Counted from the first letter of the stretch, positions 46,181 through 55,504 are shown. The stretch is DNA of 64,000 bases from Burkholderia sp. NRF60-BP8 (GCF_001522585.2 NZ_CP013372.1:1736001-1800000); one strand, 5' to 3'. The notes: generated by a model not told the origin, from the sequence alone. Numbers and translations: made by a program.

Positions 46181-47071
46181 CTACCGGGCCGACGCGAGCG
46201 CTTTCTTCAGCGCGTCTTCGTTGATCGGGGCGTTCGCGGCCAGCTTCGCGAGATACGCCTGGGCATTCTGCTGCGTGCGCTGGGCGCGCAGCATCGCGCG
46301 CAGTTGCTCCTTCACGTCGGCCAGCGGACGCGGCGCGGCCGCGCGTATCTCGATCAGCTTCACGACGTGGAAACCGGCCGGTGTCTGGATCGGCGCGGAG
46401 ACCTGGCCCGGCTTCAACGCGTCGGCGGCCTGACGGACCGCCGGCACCATCAGCTGCTCGGGCACGAAACCGAGATCACCGCCGTTCGCGGCGCTCGCCT
46501 TGTCCTGCGAGTTCGCCTTCGCCAGCGCCGCGAAATCGCCGTTGCGCGCGCGGCTCGCGAGATCGGCGGCCTGCTTGCGCGCCTTGTCGAGCGTCGCGGC
46601 ATCCGCGTTCGGCGGCACCGCGACATAGATCTGCGCGACGTGCAGCGCACGCGGCGCCGTGAACGCCGCGCGGTTCTTGTCGTAGGCCGACTGGAGCTCC
46701 GCGTCCGACGGGTAGTCGGCCGGCGGCGCATTCACCGACGCGAGATAGCTGCGCACGACGATTTCGCGCTGCGCCTGCTCGACGGCTGCCTGCACCTGCG
46801 GCTGCCGGTCCCAGCCCTTCGACTTCGCCTCGGCCAGCACGGCCTTCTGCGCGAGCGTCGAGCGCACGACCTGGTCCAGCGCCGCGGGATCGGCCGCGAG
46901 GCGCTCGCGCCCTTCCGCGCTCACGGTCTTCAACAGCCCGGCGATGTCGGCCTGCGTGACCGACGCCTGCGCGGCGTTCGCGATCACGTCGTCCTGCGCG
47001 CATGCCGCGAGCGGCACGCCCAGCGCGAGAGCGCCCGCCACCATCGCCAGCATCTTCATCTTCGTCATCAT
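46181..47071 (-). CDS. Parvulin-type peptidyl-prolyl isomerase
   Basis: A 296-residue exported protein with a signal peptide and possible lipobox (VPLAACAQ). The parvulin (PpiC) domain is visible as ALHVAQIYVAVP followed by GGDLGFVPEQLMVPAVRQAADALKPGQVSAPIQTPAGFHVVKL. An N-terminal helical region (SurA-like) precedes it. It should act as a periplasmic chaperone or isomerase for outer-membrane proteins. Member of the envelope operon. Confidence 0.9.
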   Translation of the reverse strand: MMTKMKMLAMVAGALALGVPLAACAQDDVIANAAQASVTQADIAGLLKTVSAEGRERLAADPAALDQVVRSTLAQKAVLAEAKSKGWDRQPQVQAAVEQAQREIVVRSYLASVNAPPADYPSDAELQSAYDKNRAAFTAPRALHVAQIYVAVPPNADAATLDKARKQAADLASRARNGDFAALAKANSQDKASAANGGDLGFVPEQLMVPAVRQAADALKPGQVSAPIQTPAGFHVVKLIEIRAAAPRPLADVKEQLRAMLRAQRTQQNAQAYLAKLAANAPINEDALKKALASAR

Positions 47072-47117
47072 CGTTCGACTGCCCTCTCGATTGCTTCTTT
47101 CAAATACGGACGCCGTA

Positions 47118-47537
47118 TCAGCGTGCGTCCGTCAGCGCCACACGCAGCACGAGCGGTTGCGTCATCCCGCGCGGCGGCACCATGCCGATCTCCCTGCCGG
47201 CAAACGCTGCGTGCAGTGCGGCGTCGAGCACCGCCTGCCCGGCCGCCGCGCTGTCGACCCGCGTCACCCGCCCGCGCTGGTCGAGCCATGCGCGCACCGG
47301 CAGCACGGGCCCGTCGTCGCCGGCATCGGCCCGCGCGTCGGCCCAACGTTCGATGTCCGCGCGCAGTCGGCCCGCGGCCGCATCGTCGCCATCGAGCGCC
47401 GTCTGCAGCCACTGCGCGACGTGTTGCGCGTACGTGCGCCACGCGACAGGCGCGTCACCCGCGGCCGTCGCGTCGGCTCGCGTGCGGCCCGGCAGCCACG
47501 CGCGCAGCGCGGCACCGAGCCGGTGCGCGACGATCAC
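47118..47537 (-). CDS. TonB-C-like small protein
   Basis: A 139-residue protein starting at a GTG that overlaps the upstream stop (GTGA). Its C-terminal half has VLPVRAWLDQRGRVTRVD and ends PPRGMTQPLVLRVAL, close to the layout of the TonB-C-like protein at 42854. No signal peptide or anchor is seen with this start. It may be cytoplasmic or use a non-classical route. Confidence 0.65.
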   Translation of the reverse strand: MIVAHRLGAALRAWLPGRTRADATAAGDAPVAWRTYAQHVAQWLQTALDGDDAAAGRLRADIERWADARADAGDDGPVLPVRAWLDQRGRVTRVDSAAAGQAVLDAALHAAFAGREIGMVPPRGMTQPLVLRVALTDAR

Positions 47538-48106
47538 GATTGCGCGGCCGCTTCGACGGAGGCGGCCGTGGCGCGCGGCTCGCCGGCCGCCGCCCGCGCC
47601 GCCGCTTCCTGCTCGGCCATCGCGGGGCGGTTGCGCAGGTGCAGCAGGAATTCCTGGATCAACCGATCCCACAGCTCGACCGTCGAGCGCAGATAGCGCT
47701 CGGACACGCCGCCCGCGACGACGACGTCCATCTCCAGCGCAAGAAACTGCCCGTGGCTCGCAAGACGCGCGAAGCGCTTGGTGCGGTTCCAGTCCGCGAC
47801 GAGTTCGGCCGGCAATTCGCCCTGCACTTGCAGCACGCACGACAGCGTGTAGTCGATGTACGGCAGCGCGGCGAGCGGCGTGTCGGCGCCCTGCGGCGCG
47901 AGCGGCGCCGCCGGGTTGCCGAAGCGCACCGCGAAGCCGATGCCCTGGCTCGCGCTCATCAGTTGCACCGAGCCGTTCTGCTCGGCGGCCGTCACGCGGT
48001 AGCCGGCACGGCGCAGCACGTCGGCCAGATGGTCCGCGCTGATCGCTTCGATCGGCGCATCGTGTGCCGCGCGTTCGGCGCCGGCGTTCGGTTGCTGGTC
48101 TTGCAT
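47534..48106 (-). CDS. YbjN-like protein
   Basis: A 190-residue acidic protein with the YbjN-like core: ADHLADVLRRAGYRV at the start, LPYIDYTLSCVLQV and then WNRTKRFARLA. In the family the domain resembles a class I secretion chaperone. Start at MQDQQPN after GGGAGA; a longer reading lacks a ribosome site. It overlaps the TonB-C-like gene. A role as chaperone for the exported proteins of this operon fits the fold. Confidence 0.75.
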   Translation of the reverse strand: MQDQQPNAGAERAAHDAPIEAISADHLADVLRRAGYRVTAAEQNGSVQLMSASQGIGFAVRFGNPAAPLAPQGADTPLAALPYIDYTLSCVLQVQGELPAELVADWNRTKRFARLASHGQFLALEMDVVVAGGVSERYLRSTVELWDRLIQEFLLHLRNRPAMAEQEAAARAAAGEPRATAASVEAAAQS

Positions 48107-48165
48107 GTCGAGGTTCTCCCTGTTCGACGAGTCGATGGATTCCAATGCGATATCGGGCGGCACGC

Positions 48166-48843
48166 TCACGGCGCGCTCGCCGCCGATGCCGGTGCGGGTG
48201 CCGTGGTGGCCGCACGCGCGGCCGGATCGTACTTTCCCGCATACAACGCATCGCCGTAGCGCTGCGCGAGATCGTCGTACTTCACGCGGGCCGACTGCGC
48301 GAACGGCTGCCTCGACGCGAGGAACGTGCCGATCCCGACATGCTCGTACGCGTCGAGAATCTCGTGCCCGACGCGATACAGCTCGGCATTGTGTGCCTGG
48401 CAGGTTTTCAGTTGCGTGTCACGCGCGGCGACGTCCTTCTGCAGTTGCGCGTGCTGCGCATCGCGGGCGCGCGACACGGCAAGCAAGTCCTCATAGGACG
48501 CCTTGTATTTCGCGAGCGACTTCGCGTCCTGCTCGCGGCCGGCCCGCTCCTGCGCGAGCGCGCGCTTCGCGGCCGCCTCGGCGCCCGAGTCGCCGCGCGC
48601 CGCTGCAAGCTGGCCCTGCATCGCCTTCAGTTGCGCGAGCGCATCGTCGCGCTGCTTCTCGGCCGCCGCCTTGTCGCTCTGCAATTGCGCCTGACTGTCC
48701 TGCAACTGGCGCAGCTCCTGCACGGTCGAGCGCAGCTGGCTGCGCAGCTTGTCCTCGATGCTCTGCGCGTGCGCGCCGACGGCCGCGAACAACAGCGCGG
48801 CGGCGACGGCGGCCGCCGGCATCGTGCGAGTGATCGTATTCAT
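48166..48843 (-). CDS. Periplasmic coiled-coil protein
   Basis: A 225-residue exported protein: signal peptide MNTITRTMPAAAVAAALLFAAVGAHA, then about 110 residues of coiled coil rich in Gln, Lys, Glu and Ala (QLRSTVQELRQLQDSQAQLQ), then a globular end with one Cys and an Ala/Pro tail. The coiled coil suggests an oligomeric periplasmic spacer or adaptor. 12 bp after the porin stop. No family recognised with certainty. Confidence 0.75.
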   Translation of the reverse strand: MNTITRTMPAAAVAAALLFAAVGAHAQSIEDKLRSQLRSTVQELRQLQDSQAQLQSDKAAAEKQRDDALAQLKAMQGQLAAARGDSGAEAAAKRALAQERAGREQDAKSLAKYKASYEDLLAVSRARDAQHAQLQKDVAARDTQLKTCQAHNAELYRVGHEILDAYEHVGIGTFLASRQPFAQSARVKYDDLAQRYGDALYAGKYDPAARAATTAPAPASAASAP

Positions 48844-48855
48844 GCGCGGCTCCGG

Positions 48856-50667
48856 TCAGAAGCGAGCATTGAGCTCGATCTGCAGCACGTCGATCGACAC
48901 CGGCGGCCCGTACACTTCCTTCGAGCTCAGGTAGCGGGCCGACACCCACGTGTCGCGCGCGACCGCATAGGCTGCGCCGATCACGTAGCCGCGTGCGTTG
49001 GTGCCGCCGAGATGGAAATCGGGATCGTTGAACGCGTCGAGCACGGCGTCCGGCTGCAGGTACTTGTACGCGATCGAGAAATTCCACTGGCCCTTCTCGC
49101 GCGGCTCCGGCTCGCCGACCGTCGCCTTCGCGAGGAAGCCGTTCGGGCCGCTGCGATAGTCGGCCCGCGTCGCGTTCACCGACGTCGCTTCGTAGTTGTT
49201 GACCGGCAACGACGCCGCCGCGAACGCCTTGTTGTCGTTGTACGCGAGGTTGCGCACGTATTCGCCGTCCAGGCGCAGCTTGAAGCGGTCGGCCACGACG
49301 GTATCCCACTGCGCCTTCAGGTCGAGCAACCGGTAGTTGTATGCGAGCCCGAAGAGCTGCGGCTGCGGTGTCATCCCCGGCGCGAGGTTCGGGTTCTGCA
49401 CGATGTTGCGCAGCGCGATCAGCGTGTTGCCGCCCTGCATGAACGCGGGCGCCTCGTTGTCGGTGCTGCAGTTGGTCGCGCCGAGATACAGCGCGCACGG
49501 CGACGACAGCGTGCCGCGCATGTTCTGGAAGTCGTAGTACGCGACCGCACCGCGCAGCCGGTTCTTCGCGTCGATCTTCCAGTCGGCGCCGAACTGCGCG
49601 CCGAACATCCACTTCGTGTCGCTGCCGGCCTTGTCGGTGCTGTTCGACGGGAAGTTCTCGCCCGTGTACTGGATCGGGAACACGCCGAGCGTGCCGAACA
49701 GCGTGACGTCCGGATTCCACGGCAGCGCATGGCGCAGGTTCGCCGCGAGCCCGTCCATCATCAGGTCGTCGGAGAACACGAGGTCCGACTTGAAGAACGG
49801 ATTGTCGAAGCGGCCGGCCGTCAGGTTCAGCCACGGCGTCGGCTTGTACGCGAAGAACGCCTTGTTCAGCCAGATGTTCTTCTTCGCGAAGCCGCCGCCG
49901 GCGGTGGCCGTGGTCGACACCGGCCCGTTGTCGTTGCCGCTCGCGAGCTGGATGCCGGCCGTCATTTCGTCGGACAGCGTCGCGGTCACGCCGAGCCGCG
50001 CACGGTAGCGCAGCAGGTTGTTGCGGTTCTGCGTGGTGTTCTGCGTCGGCAACTGCGTCGTGTTGGTGTTCGGGTTGATGTCGAACCCGTTGCCCTGGTT
50101 GATCGCCGCGAAGTTCGTGACGTTGTTCGCGTTGCGGCTGCCGTAGAAGTGATACTCGTCGCGCACGCGCAGGTCGCCGTCGAGCTTGATGCGCGACACC
50201 CAGTCGGGGAACGTGTTCGGCTGCGCCCAGTTCTCGGCCTTCGCCTGTGCGATCACTTCCTGCTTCACCTGGTCGCGGATCTGGTCGCGCACAAGTTGCG
50301 GCACGTAAGGCACCGCGACGTCGCCCGGCTGCGTCGGCGGATTGACCACGCCGCCCGCGACGACCGGTGCGCCCGACCCGCGCGCGGCCCGCGCCTGCAC
50401 GGCCTCGGTGCGCGCCTCGCTGATCAGCTCGTTCGCATTCTGCTGCGTGAGCACGCCGCGCTTGACGAGCAGGTTGATCAGGTTGATCACCACGCTTTCC
50501 GTCGGCGCGGCCTTCCCCGATGCCGCCTGCGCCTCGAGCGATTGCGCCTGTGCGACGGACGCGCACGTCAGCCCCAGCGTCAGCACCGCCGCGCCGACGC
50601 GCGACAGGCGCGCGGGCGGCGCGCCGTTGCAGGGCACCCCGCCCCGTCCGTTCATCTTCCGAGTCAT
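48856..50667 (-). CDS. Large putative porin (Porin_5 type)
   Basis: A 603-residue outer-membrane protein. A signal peptide is followed by an N-terminal helical segment (NLINLLVKRGVLTQQNANELI) that resembles an oligomerisation helix, then a long beta barrel ending in ELNARF, the C-terminal Phe signature. The pattern matches the putative porin family PF16930. It lies between tonB and the coiled-coil gene; it may be the Ton-linked or TpsB-linked outer-membrane channel of this system. Confidence 0.88.
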   Translation of the reverse strand: MTRKMNGRGGVPCNGAPPARLSRVGAAVLTLGLTCASVAQAQSLEAQAASGKAAPTESVVINLINLLVKRGVLTQQNANELISEARTEAVQARAARGSGAPVVAGGVVNPPTQPGDVAVPYVPQLVRDQIRDQVKQEVIAQAKAENWAQPNTFPDWVSRIKLDGDLRVRDEYHFYGSRNANNVTNFAAINQGNGFDINPNTNTTQLPTQNTTQNRNNLLRYRARLGVTATLSDEMTAGIQLASGNDNGPVSTTATAGGGFAKKNIWLNKAFFAYKPTPWLNLTAGRFDNPFFKSDLVFSDDLMMDGLAANLRHALPWNPDVTLFGTLGVFPIQYTGENFPSNSTDKAGSDTKWMFGAQFGADWKIDAKNRLRGAVAYYDFQNMRGTLSSPCALYLGATNCSTDNEAPAFMQGGNTLIALRNIVQNPNLAPGMTPQPQLFGLAYNYRLLDLKAQWDTVVADRFKLRLDGEYVRNLAYNDNKAFAAASLPVNNYEATSVNATRADYRSGPNGFLAKATVGEPEPREKGQWNFSIAYKYLQPDAVLDAFNDPDFHLGGTNARGYVIGAAYAVARDTWVSARYLSSKEVYGPPVSIDVLQIELNARF

Positions 50668-50758
50668 CTAGTGCTCCGAACAATTTTCGTTTCTTTTCCG
50701 GCAGGATCCGTGCGACGGACCTGCCCCATGATTCTTTCGTGGTCTCTCTCGCGCATCG

Positions 50759-51457
50759 TCATGCCGGCTTGCGTCCCTGGAGCTTGACGAGCACCGGGTA
50801 CGACGTCGCCGGCGGCGGCACTTCGTCGACCTTGCCGAGCGCCTCGACCGCCGCGACGACCGCCGCATCGATCTTCGCGTCGCCGGTCGACTGCGCGACC
50901 GTCACCTTCGTGATCCGCCCCGACGCATCCATCCACAGGTTCAGGCTGCCGGCGAACCGCGCGCCGCCGACCTCCTGCACGCCCTTGTCCTGTTCGATCG
51001 CGCGCTGCAGCACGTACACCATGTACTGCGCATAGCTCGCGTTGCCGAACTTGCCGCCCCCGCCGCTGCCGACCATGCCCGAGCCGTCGCCCGCGCCGAT
51101 GTTGAAGCTGTCGGTGCCGGCCTGCGCGGGCGCGTTCATCGTCATCTGCTTCGGCTGGTTGTCCGACGGCTTCGGCGCCTCGGACGGCTTCGGCGCGATC
51201 GTCGGCCGCTCGACCGGCGTCTTGACCTCTTCCTTCACCTTCTCGGGCGGCGGCTTCTGCTTCGGCGGCGGCGGGGGCGGCGGCAACGGGATCACCGTCG
51301 TCACCTGCGGCGCGCTCGCGCGCTTCACGCCCGCGGTGTCCCCCGCGAAATGCCAGATCAGCGCGGCGAGCCCGGCGAGCACGAGCGCGAGCGCAACCGG
51401 CTTCACGAAACGGCCGGGGCCTTTCTGCGGCGGGCCGCCGTTGTAGGTCATTTCCAT
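50759..51457 (-). CDS. tonB: TonB energy transducer
   Basis: A 232-residue TonB: N-terminal helix (KPVALALVLAGLAALIWHF), Pro-rich spacer (PLPPPPPPPKQKPPPEK), Gly-rich segment and the TonB C-terminal domain (FAGSLNLWMDASGRITKV). It spans the periplasm to transmit proton-motive energy to outer-membrane partners. Separated from exbD by 4 bp and followed by the porin. A dedicated TonB for this cluster is likely. Confidence 0.92.
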   Translation of the reverse strand: MEMTYNGGPPQKGPGRFVKPVALALVLAGLAALIWHFAGDTAGVKRASAPQVTTVIPLPPPPPPPKQKPPPEKVKEEVKTPVERPTIAPKPSEAPKPSDNQPKQMTMNAPAQAGTDSFNIGAGDGSGMVGSGGGGKFGNASYAQYMVYVLQRAIEQDKGVQEVGGARFAGSLNLWMDASGRITKVTVAQSTGDAKIDAAVVAAVEALGKVDEVPPPATSYPVLVKLQGRKPA

Positions 51458-51461
51458 CGCG

Positions 51462-51872
51462 TCAGCCGCCCTGCTTCGCCTTGCCGGTCACGAGCCCGAC
51501 CTGCGACAGGTCGAGCCGGCGCAGCAGGTCGAGCACGTCCATGACCTTCTGGTACTGCACGGCTGCGTCGCCCTTCAGCACGATCGGGAATTCCGGATTG
51601 GTCGCCTTCTCGGTGCGCAAGCGGCTTTCGAGCTCGTCCATCGTCACCGGATACGCGTCGAGGAACACCTGCCCCGAATCGGCGACCGTGATCGCCTTCG
51701 TCTTCGGTTTCGCGAGGCTCGCGGACGAGCTCGCCTTCGGCAGGTCGACCTTGATGCCCTGCACCGACGCGGTCGTCATGATGATGAAGATGATCAGCAG
51801 CACGTACGCGAGGTCGAGCATCGGCGTGATGTTGATGTCGTCGTACGGCTTGTCGTCGTCCTGAACCTGCAT
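51462..51872 (-). CDS. exbD: ExbD/TolR family biopolymer transporter
   Basis: A 136-residue ExbD: DINITPMLDLAYVLLIIFI holds the membrane Asp needed for proton flow, then a periplasmic domain ending VGLVTGKAKQGG. Length and layout fit ExbD. It lies between the ExbB-like gene and tonB, giving an ExbB-ExbD-TonB set. Confidence 0.93.
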   Translation of the reverse strand: MQVQDDDKPYDDINITPMLDLAYVLLIIFIIMTTASVQGIKVDLPKASSSASLAKPKTKAITVADSGQVFLDAYPVTMDELESRLRTEKATNPEFPIVLKGDAAVQYQKVMDVLDLLRRLDLSQVGLVTGKAKQGG

Positions 51873-51891
51873 GGTGGTCTCCTGCGTGCGT

Positions 51892-53697
51892 TCAGTCGGC
51901 CAGCACCGCGTGGTCGGGCGCGCGATGCGCTTCGGCCAGGCGCGTGACGAATTCGTCGACGAACACCTGCATGTTCGCGGTCACGTTCTTGTTGCGGATC
52001 AGCAGGTAGTTGTAGCCGAACAGCGCGGGAATCGCGACGAACAGGCCCGTGACGGTGGCGAGCAGCGCGGCCGCGATACCCGGTGCGATCGCGTTCACGT
52101 TCACGTCGCCGGCCGCCGCGATCGCCGCGAACGTGATCATCACGCCGACCACCGTGCCGAGCAGGCCGAGGAACGGGCCGCCCGAGATCGCGATCGTCAG
52201 CAGTACCATCGATTTCGACAGCCGCTGGTTCTCGCGCACGAGCGTCGCGTCCATCGACGCGCGGATCGCCTCGATCGATTCGGACGTGATCACCGTGCGG
52301 CCGTTGCCGTCCACGCGGCTGTGAATTTCATGCACGCCGGCCTTGTACAGCCGGTACAGCGACGACTGGTACAGGCGCCGTCCTTCCGCGCTGCCTTCGT
52401 CGACGTGCGCGAGGCCGATCAGGTGACGCCCGGCCACTTCGCGGAAACGCTGCACGAAATACTGGTTCGCCTTGTCGACGGTGCCGACGTAGCGTGCCTT
52501 CGTCCACATCACGATCCACGACACGAGCGCCATCCCGAGCAGGATCGTGATCACGACCCACGCGTCGACGGTCACCGACTGCACGATCACGCCGAAGTAG
52601 CCGAAGCCGAAGCCCGACTGCTTCTCGTCGGCGCCGTACGCGACCAGCTTCGATTCCGAGCCTTGCGCGAGCGCGTCGACCGCGATCGCGGCCGGCGAAC
52701 GCGCGATCTTCGACAGACGCAGTTCGTCGAGCGCGCCCGCATACGCGGCAAAGCCGGCCGGTGCGCCGGGCGCATCCGCGCCGATCGTCGTCACGCCGTT
52801 CAGCGCGGGCAGCGTTGCCGCGACCTGCGACACCTGCTTGCCGTTCGCGTAGACGGTCAGGTTCTTGCCGTCGGCCGTGACCGCGACATACGTCCACTGG
52901 TTCGCGGCGACCGGCGACGCGGCCGGCGTGCGCACCGGCGCCGGATTGCCGGCCGCGCCCTGGACTTCCGCGAACGGCACGCCGTTGTCGAGGCCGATCA
53001 GCAGCGCGTTCGCGCCGTCGCGGCGACCGTACAGCAGCGTGTTCGGCGCGAGCGCCGACGGCTTGACCCATGCGCTGAACGTGAAGCTGCCGCCGGCCGG
53101 CACGTTCAGCGACGGGCTCGCCGGCAGCGTCAGCGACCCCGTGCCGTCGAACCGCGCGCCCTTGCCGACGATGCCGTCCTCGATCGTGCGGAACGACGCG
53201 TTCTGCGCGTGGTTGCCGTACGCGGTCGCGTCCTTCGGCGGGGCGCCGGCCGCGCCGTTGAAGTGATAGACGAGCGTGTAGTCGGGGTCGAACGTCTCGG
53301 CCGGCTTGCCGCCGTCCGGCGCCTTCTTGTTGCCGTAGTACATCCAGATCGACTCCGCGGCGCCGGCCGGCAGCTTCGGCACGTCGACCCAGATCAGCGC
53401 GACGCCGAGCACCGGATCGTATTGCTCGACATGGAAGTTCAGCGGCGTCTTGTCGTCGGCCGCGACGAAGCGGATGTCGGCGCCGTTGTCGGCCAGCCCG
53501 TCGAACTGGAAGTTGCCCGAATGCAGGCGAATCAGCAGCGGCACGCGGCCGGCCGATTCCGCGAGGTTCGCGCCCTTCGGGCTCGCGTCGATCGTGATCG
53601 CCTTTCGGTACGACCAGTCGTTCTGCCACCATGCGTTCGCGATGCCGGGCAGCACGCCGAGCATCACCGCCAACAGGAAAAACAAGACTCGCTTCAC
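51892..53697 (-). CDS. ExbB/MotA-TolQ channel with N-terminal DUF2341-LamG region
   Basis: A 601-residue fusion. A signal peptide (start at GTG) leads to a DUF2341 region (about 60-125). A LamG/concanavalin-like domain follows (about 140-330, with FTFSAWVKP and GALDELRLS), then a membrane helix near 370 and a C-terminal MotA/TolQ/ExbB domain (about 430-590, with GGPFLGLLGTVVGVM and the helix PGIAAALLATVTGLFVAIPA). Normal ExbB has only the last part. The sugar-binding-like domain would face the periplasm. 19 bp before exbD. Confidence 0.9.
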   Translation of the reverse strand: MKRVLFFLLAVMLGVLPGIANAWWQNDWSYRKAITIDASPKGANLAESAGRVPLLIRLHSGNFQFDGLADNGADIRFVAADDKTPLNFHVEQYDPVLGVALIWVDVPKLPAGAAESIWMYYGNKKAPDGGKPAETFDPDYTLVYHFNGAAGAPPKDATAYGNHAQNASFRTIEDGIVGKGARFDGTGSLTLPASPSLNVPAGGSFTFSAWVKPSALAPNTLLYGRRDGANALLIGLDNGVPFAEVQGAAGNPAPVRTPAASPVAANQWTYVAVTADGKNLTVYANGKQVSQVAATLPALNGVTTIGADAPGAPAGFAAYAGALDELRLSKIARSPAAIAVDALAQGSESKLVAYGADEKQSGFGFGYFGVIVQSVTVDAWVVITILLGMALVSWIVMWTKARYVGTVDKANQYFVQRFREVAGRHLIGLAHVDEGSAEGRRLYQSSLYRLYKAGVHEIHSRVDGNGRTVITSESIEAIRASMDATLVRENQRLSKSMVLLTIAISGGPFLGLLGTVVGVMITFAAIAAAGDVNVNAIAPGIAAALLATVTGLFVAIPALFGYNYLLIRNKNVTANMQVFVDEFVTRLAEAHRAPDHAVLAD

Positions 53698-53762
53698 GAT
53701 CCACTCCCCGAATGGGCGGGCGCCGCGCTCGTCGCATCGCCCCGCCACGAACAAAAAATCCG

Positions 53763-55418
53763 TCAGAAACCCAGCCTTACGTAGAAATCGAACCGCGGGC
53801 TGTACTGCCGCGTGTAGACGCCGGCCTTCAACGGCCAGCCGGCCTCGAAATCCGCGCTCGCGTATTTCATGAGCTGCAGCCGCGTGCCGACGCCGACGCT
53901 CATCAGGTTGAAGCGCGACGTCTGCTCCGGCAGCGGGCTCAGCAGCCACAGGTGCGCCGCGTCGAAGAACGCATGGAAGCGCCATTCGTTCACCCGGCTG
54001 CCGACCGCGCCGCCGAGCCACTTCGACAGCGACGGGCTGCGCAACTCCAGCGACGCGATCACGCCGCTGTCGGCCGTGTCTTCCGCCTGCATGTAGCCGC
54101 GCACGCTGTTCATCCCGCCGGCGGCGAACTGCTCGCTCGACACGAGCGGCGAGTTCGAGATCTGCCCGCTCACGTGCGCATTGGCCTGCATGTCGTTCGC
54201 GAAGCGCTGCGTGTGATTCACGTCGAACTTGCCGTACACGAAATCTGGCGTCGCGTTGTAGCGCTTGTTGTCCCACGCGCCCCAGTCGCTGCCGAGGCCG
54301 CGGATGTTCGTCGTCAGCGACGCGGAGAACGACGTCTGCGAGTTCTTCAGGCTCAGCTGGCCGTTGTACGACAGCGTCACCGGCACGTAAGTGAGCGGCG
54401 CCGTCGAGCCGCCCTGGCCCGGCAGCGACACGTCTTCGTCGTAGTGCTTGCGGTCGATCTCGATGCTGACCGTATGCGCGTAGGTCTCCGTCGCCGGCAG
54501 CGAATAGATCGCGGTGAAGCCGTAGGTAGTGCCCTTGCCGAGCACGTTGGTGTTGCCGACCGACGCGACGTTGCTGTCCGAATGCACGACCGTCGCCAGA
54601 AAGCTCCAGCGCGAATCCTTGATCGGCGCGAGATACGAGAACGCGTAGACGCGCGCATCGTTCGGATGCTGCGGCGCGATCACGTAGGTGCCGGAAATCA
54701 CGTGGCCGAGCTGCCACAGATTCGAATAGCTGAGGCTCGCAGTCGTGCGCAGCGTCGACGTGCCGGGGCTGTTGTCGTTGTTCAGTTCGAGCGAGCCGTG
54801 CAGCGGGCTGTGATCGTCGACCTTCAGGTCGACGTCGACCGTCTGCGGCAGCGCGCCCGGCTTCAGCACCGGAATCACCTGGCGGTCCGCCGAGCGGTTC
54901 AGGTCGGTGAGCTGCTGCTGGGCCTGATTGAAATCGGGCACCTTGCCTTCGGCCAGCGCGGGCACCGCGTCGCGGATGTTCTGCGGCGAGTTGTATTGCG
55001 CGCCGTCCACGCGCAGACGCCCGACCTTCGCCTCGGTCACCTGCAGCAGGATCACGCCGTTCTTCACCTGCTGCTGCGGCAACTCGACGACGACCGACTG
55101 GTAGCCGCGATCCTGATACGCCTTCTGCAACGCATCGCGGGCCGCGTTCACGTCGGCGAGCGTGCGGCCCGGCCCTTCGAACGGATACACGGCCTTCTCG
55201 ATCTCGAGCGTCGGCAACGTCGTGTTGCCGCGCACCACGAAGGCATTCACGTCGAACGACTGCGGCGCGGCGGGCGCCGCCTTCGCGGCCGGCGCGGCAG
55301 CGTCCTGCGCATGAACGCCCGGAGCGACGCTCAAGCCTCCGGCCAGCACGGCACCGGCCAGGCATCGGCCATTCAGCCGCCATCGTTCGCGTGACTTGCG
55401 GTCTACTCTCGGCGGCAT
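53763..55418 (-). CDS. TpsB-type outer-membrane transporter (ShlB/FhaC/HecB family)
   Basis: A 551-residue protein with a signal peptide, two POTRA domains (about 53-130 and 135-205; SFDVNAFVVRGNTTLP and KVGRLRVDGAQYNSP), and a 16-strand barrel ending in YVRLGF. This is the architecture of two-partner secretion pores. No TpsA substrate lies nearby. First gene of the envelope operon, 65 bp before the ExbB fusion. It could secrete a distant TpsA or serve a different export task. Confidence 0.92.
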   Translation of the reverse strand: MPPRVDRKSRERWRLNGRCLAGAVLAGGLSVAPGVHAQDAAAPAAKAAPAAPQSFDVNAFVVRGNTTLPTLEIEKAVYPFEGPGRTLADVNAARDALQKAYQDRGYQSVVVELPQQQVKNGVILLQVTEAKVGRLRVDGAQYNSPQNIRDAVPALAEGKVPDFNQAQQQLTDLNRSADRQVIPVLKPGALPQTVDVDLKVDDHSPLHGSLELNNDNSPGTSTLRTTASLSYSNLWQLGHVISGTYVIAPQHPNDARVYAFSYLAPIKDSRWSFLATVVHSDSNVASVGNTNVLGKGTTYGFTAIYSLPATETYAHTVSIEIDRKHYDEDVSLPGQGGSTAPLTYVPVTLSYNGQLSLKNSQTSFSASLTTNIRGLGSDWGAWDNKRYNATPDFVYGKFDVNHTQRFANDMQANAHVSGQISNSPLVSSEQFAAGGMNSVRGYMQAEDTADSGVIASLELRSPSLSKWLGGAVGSRVNEWRFHAFFDAAHLWLLSPLPEQTSRFNLMSVGVGTRLQLMKYASADFEAGWPLKAGVYTRQYSPRFDFYVRLGF

Positions 55419-55504
55419 GCGCCATTCCCCTTTGTCGTTCCGGACCGCAGCGAAGCTGTCGCGACCCCGTCGCTCGCCCCGCTATCAGTTGCCTGTTTCA
55501 CTTT

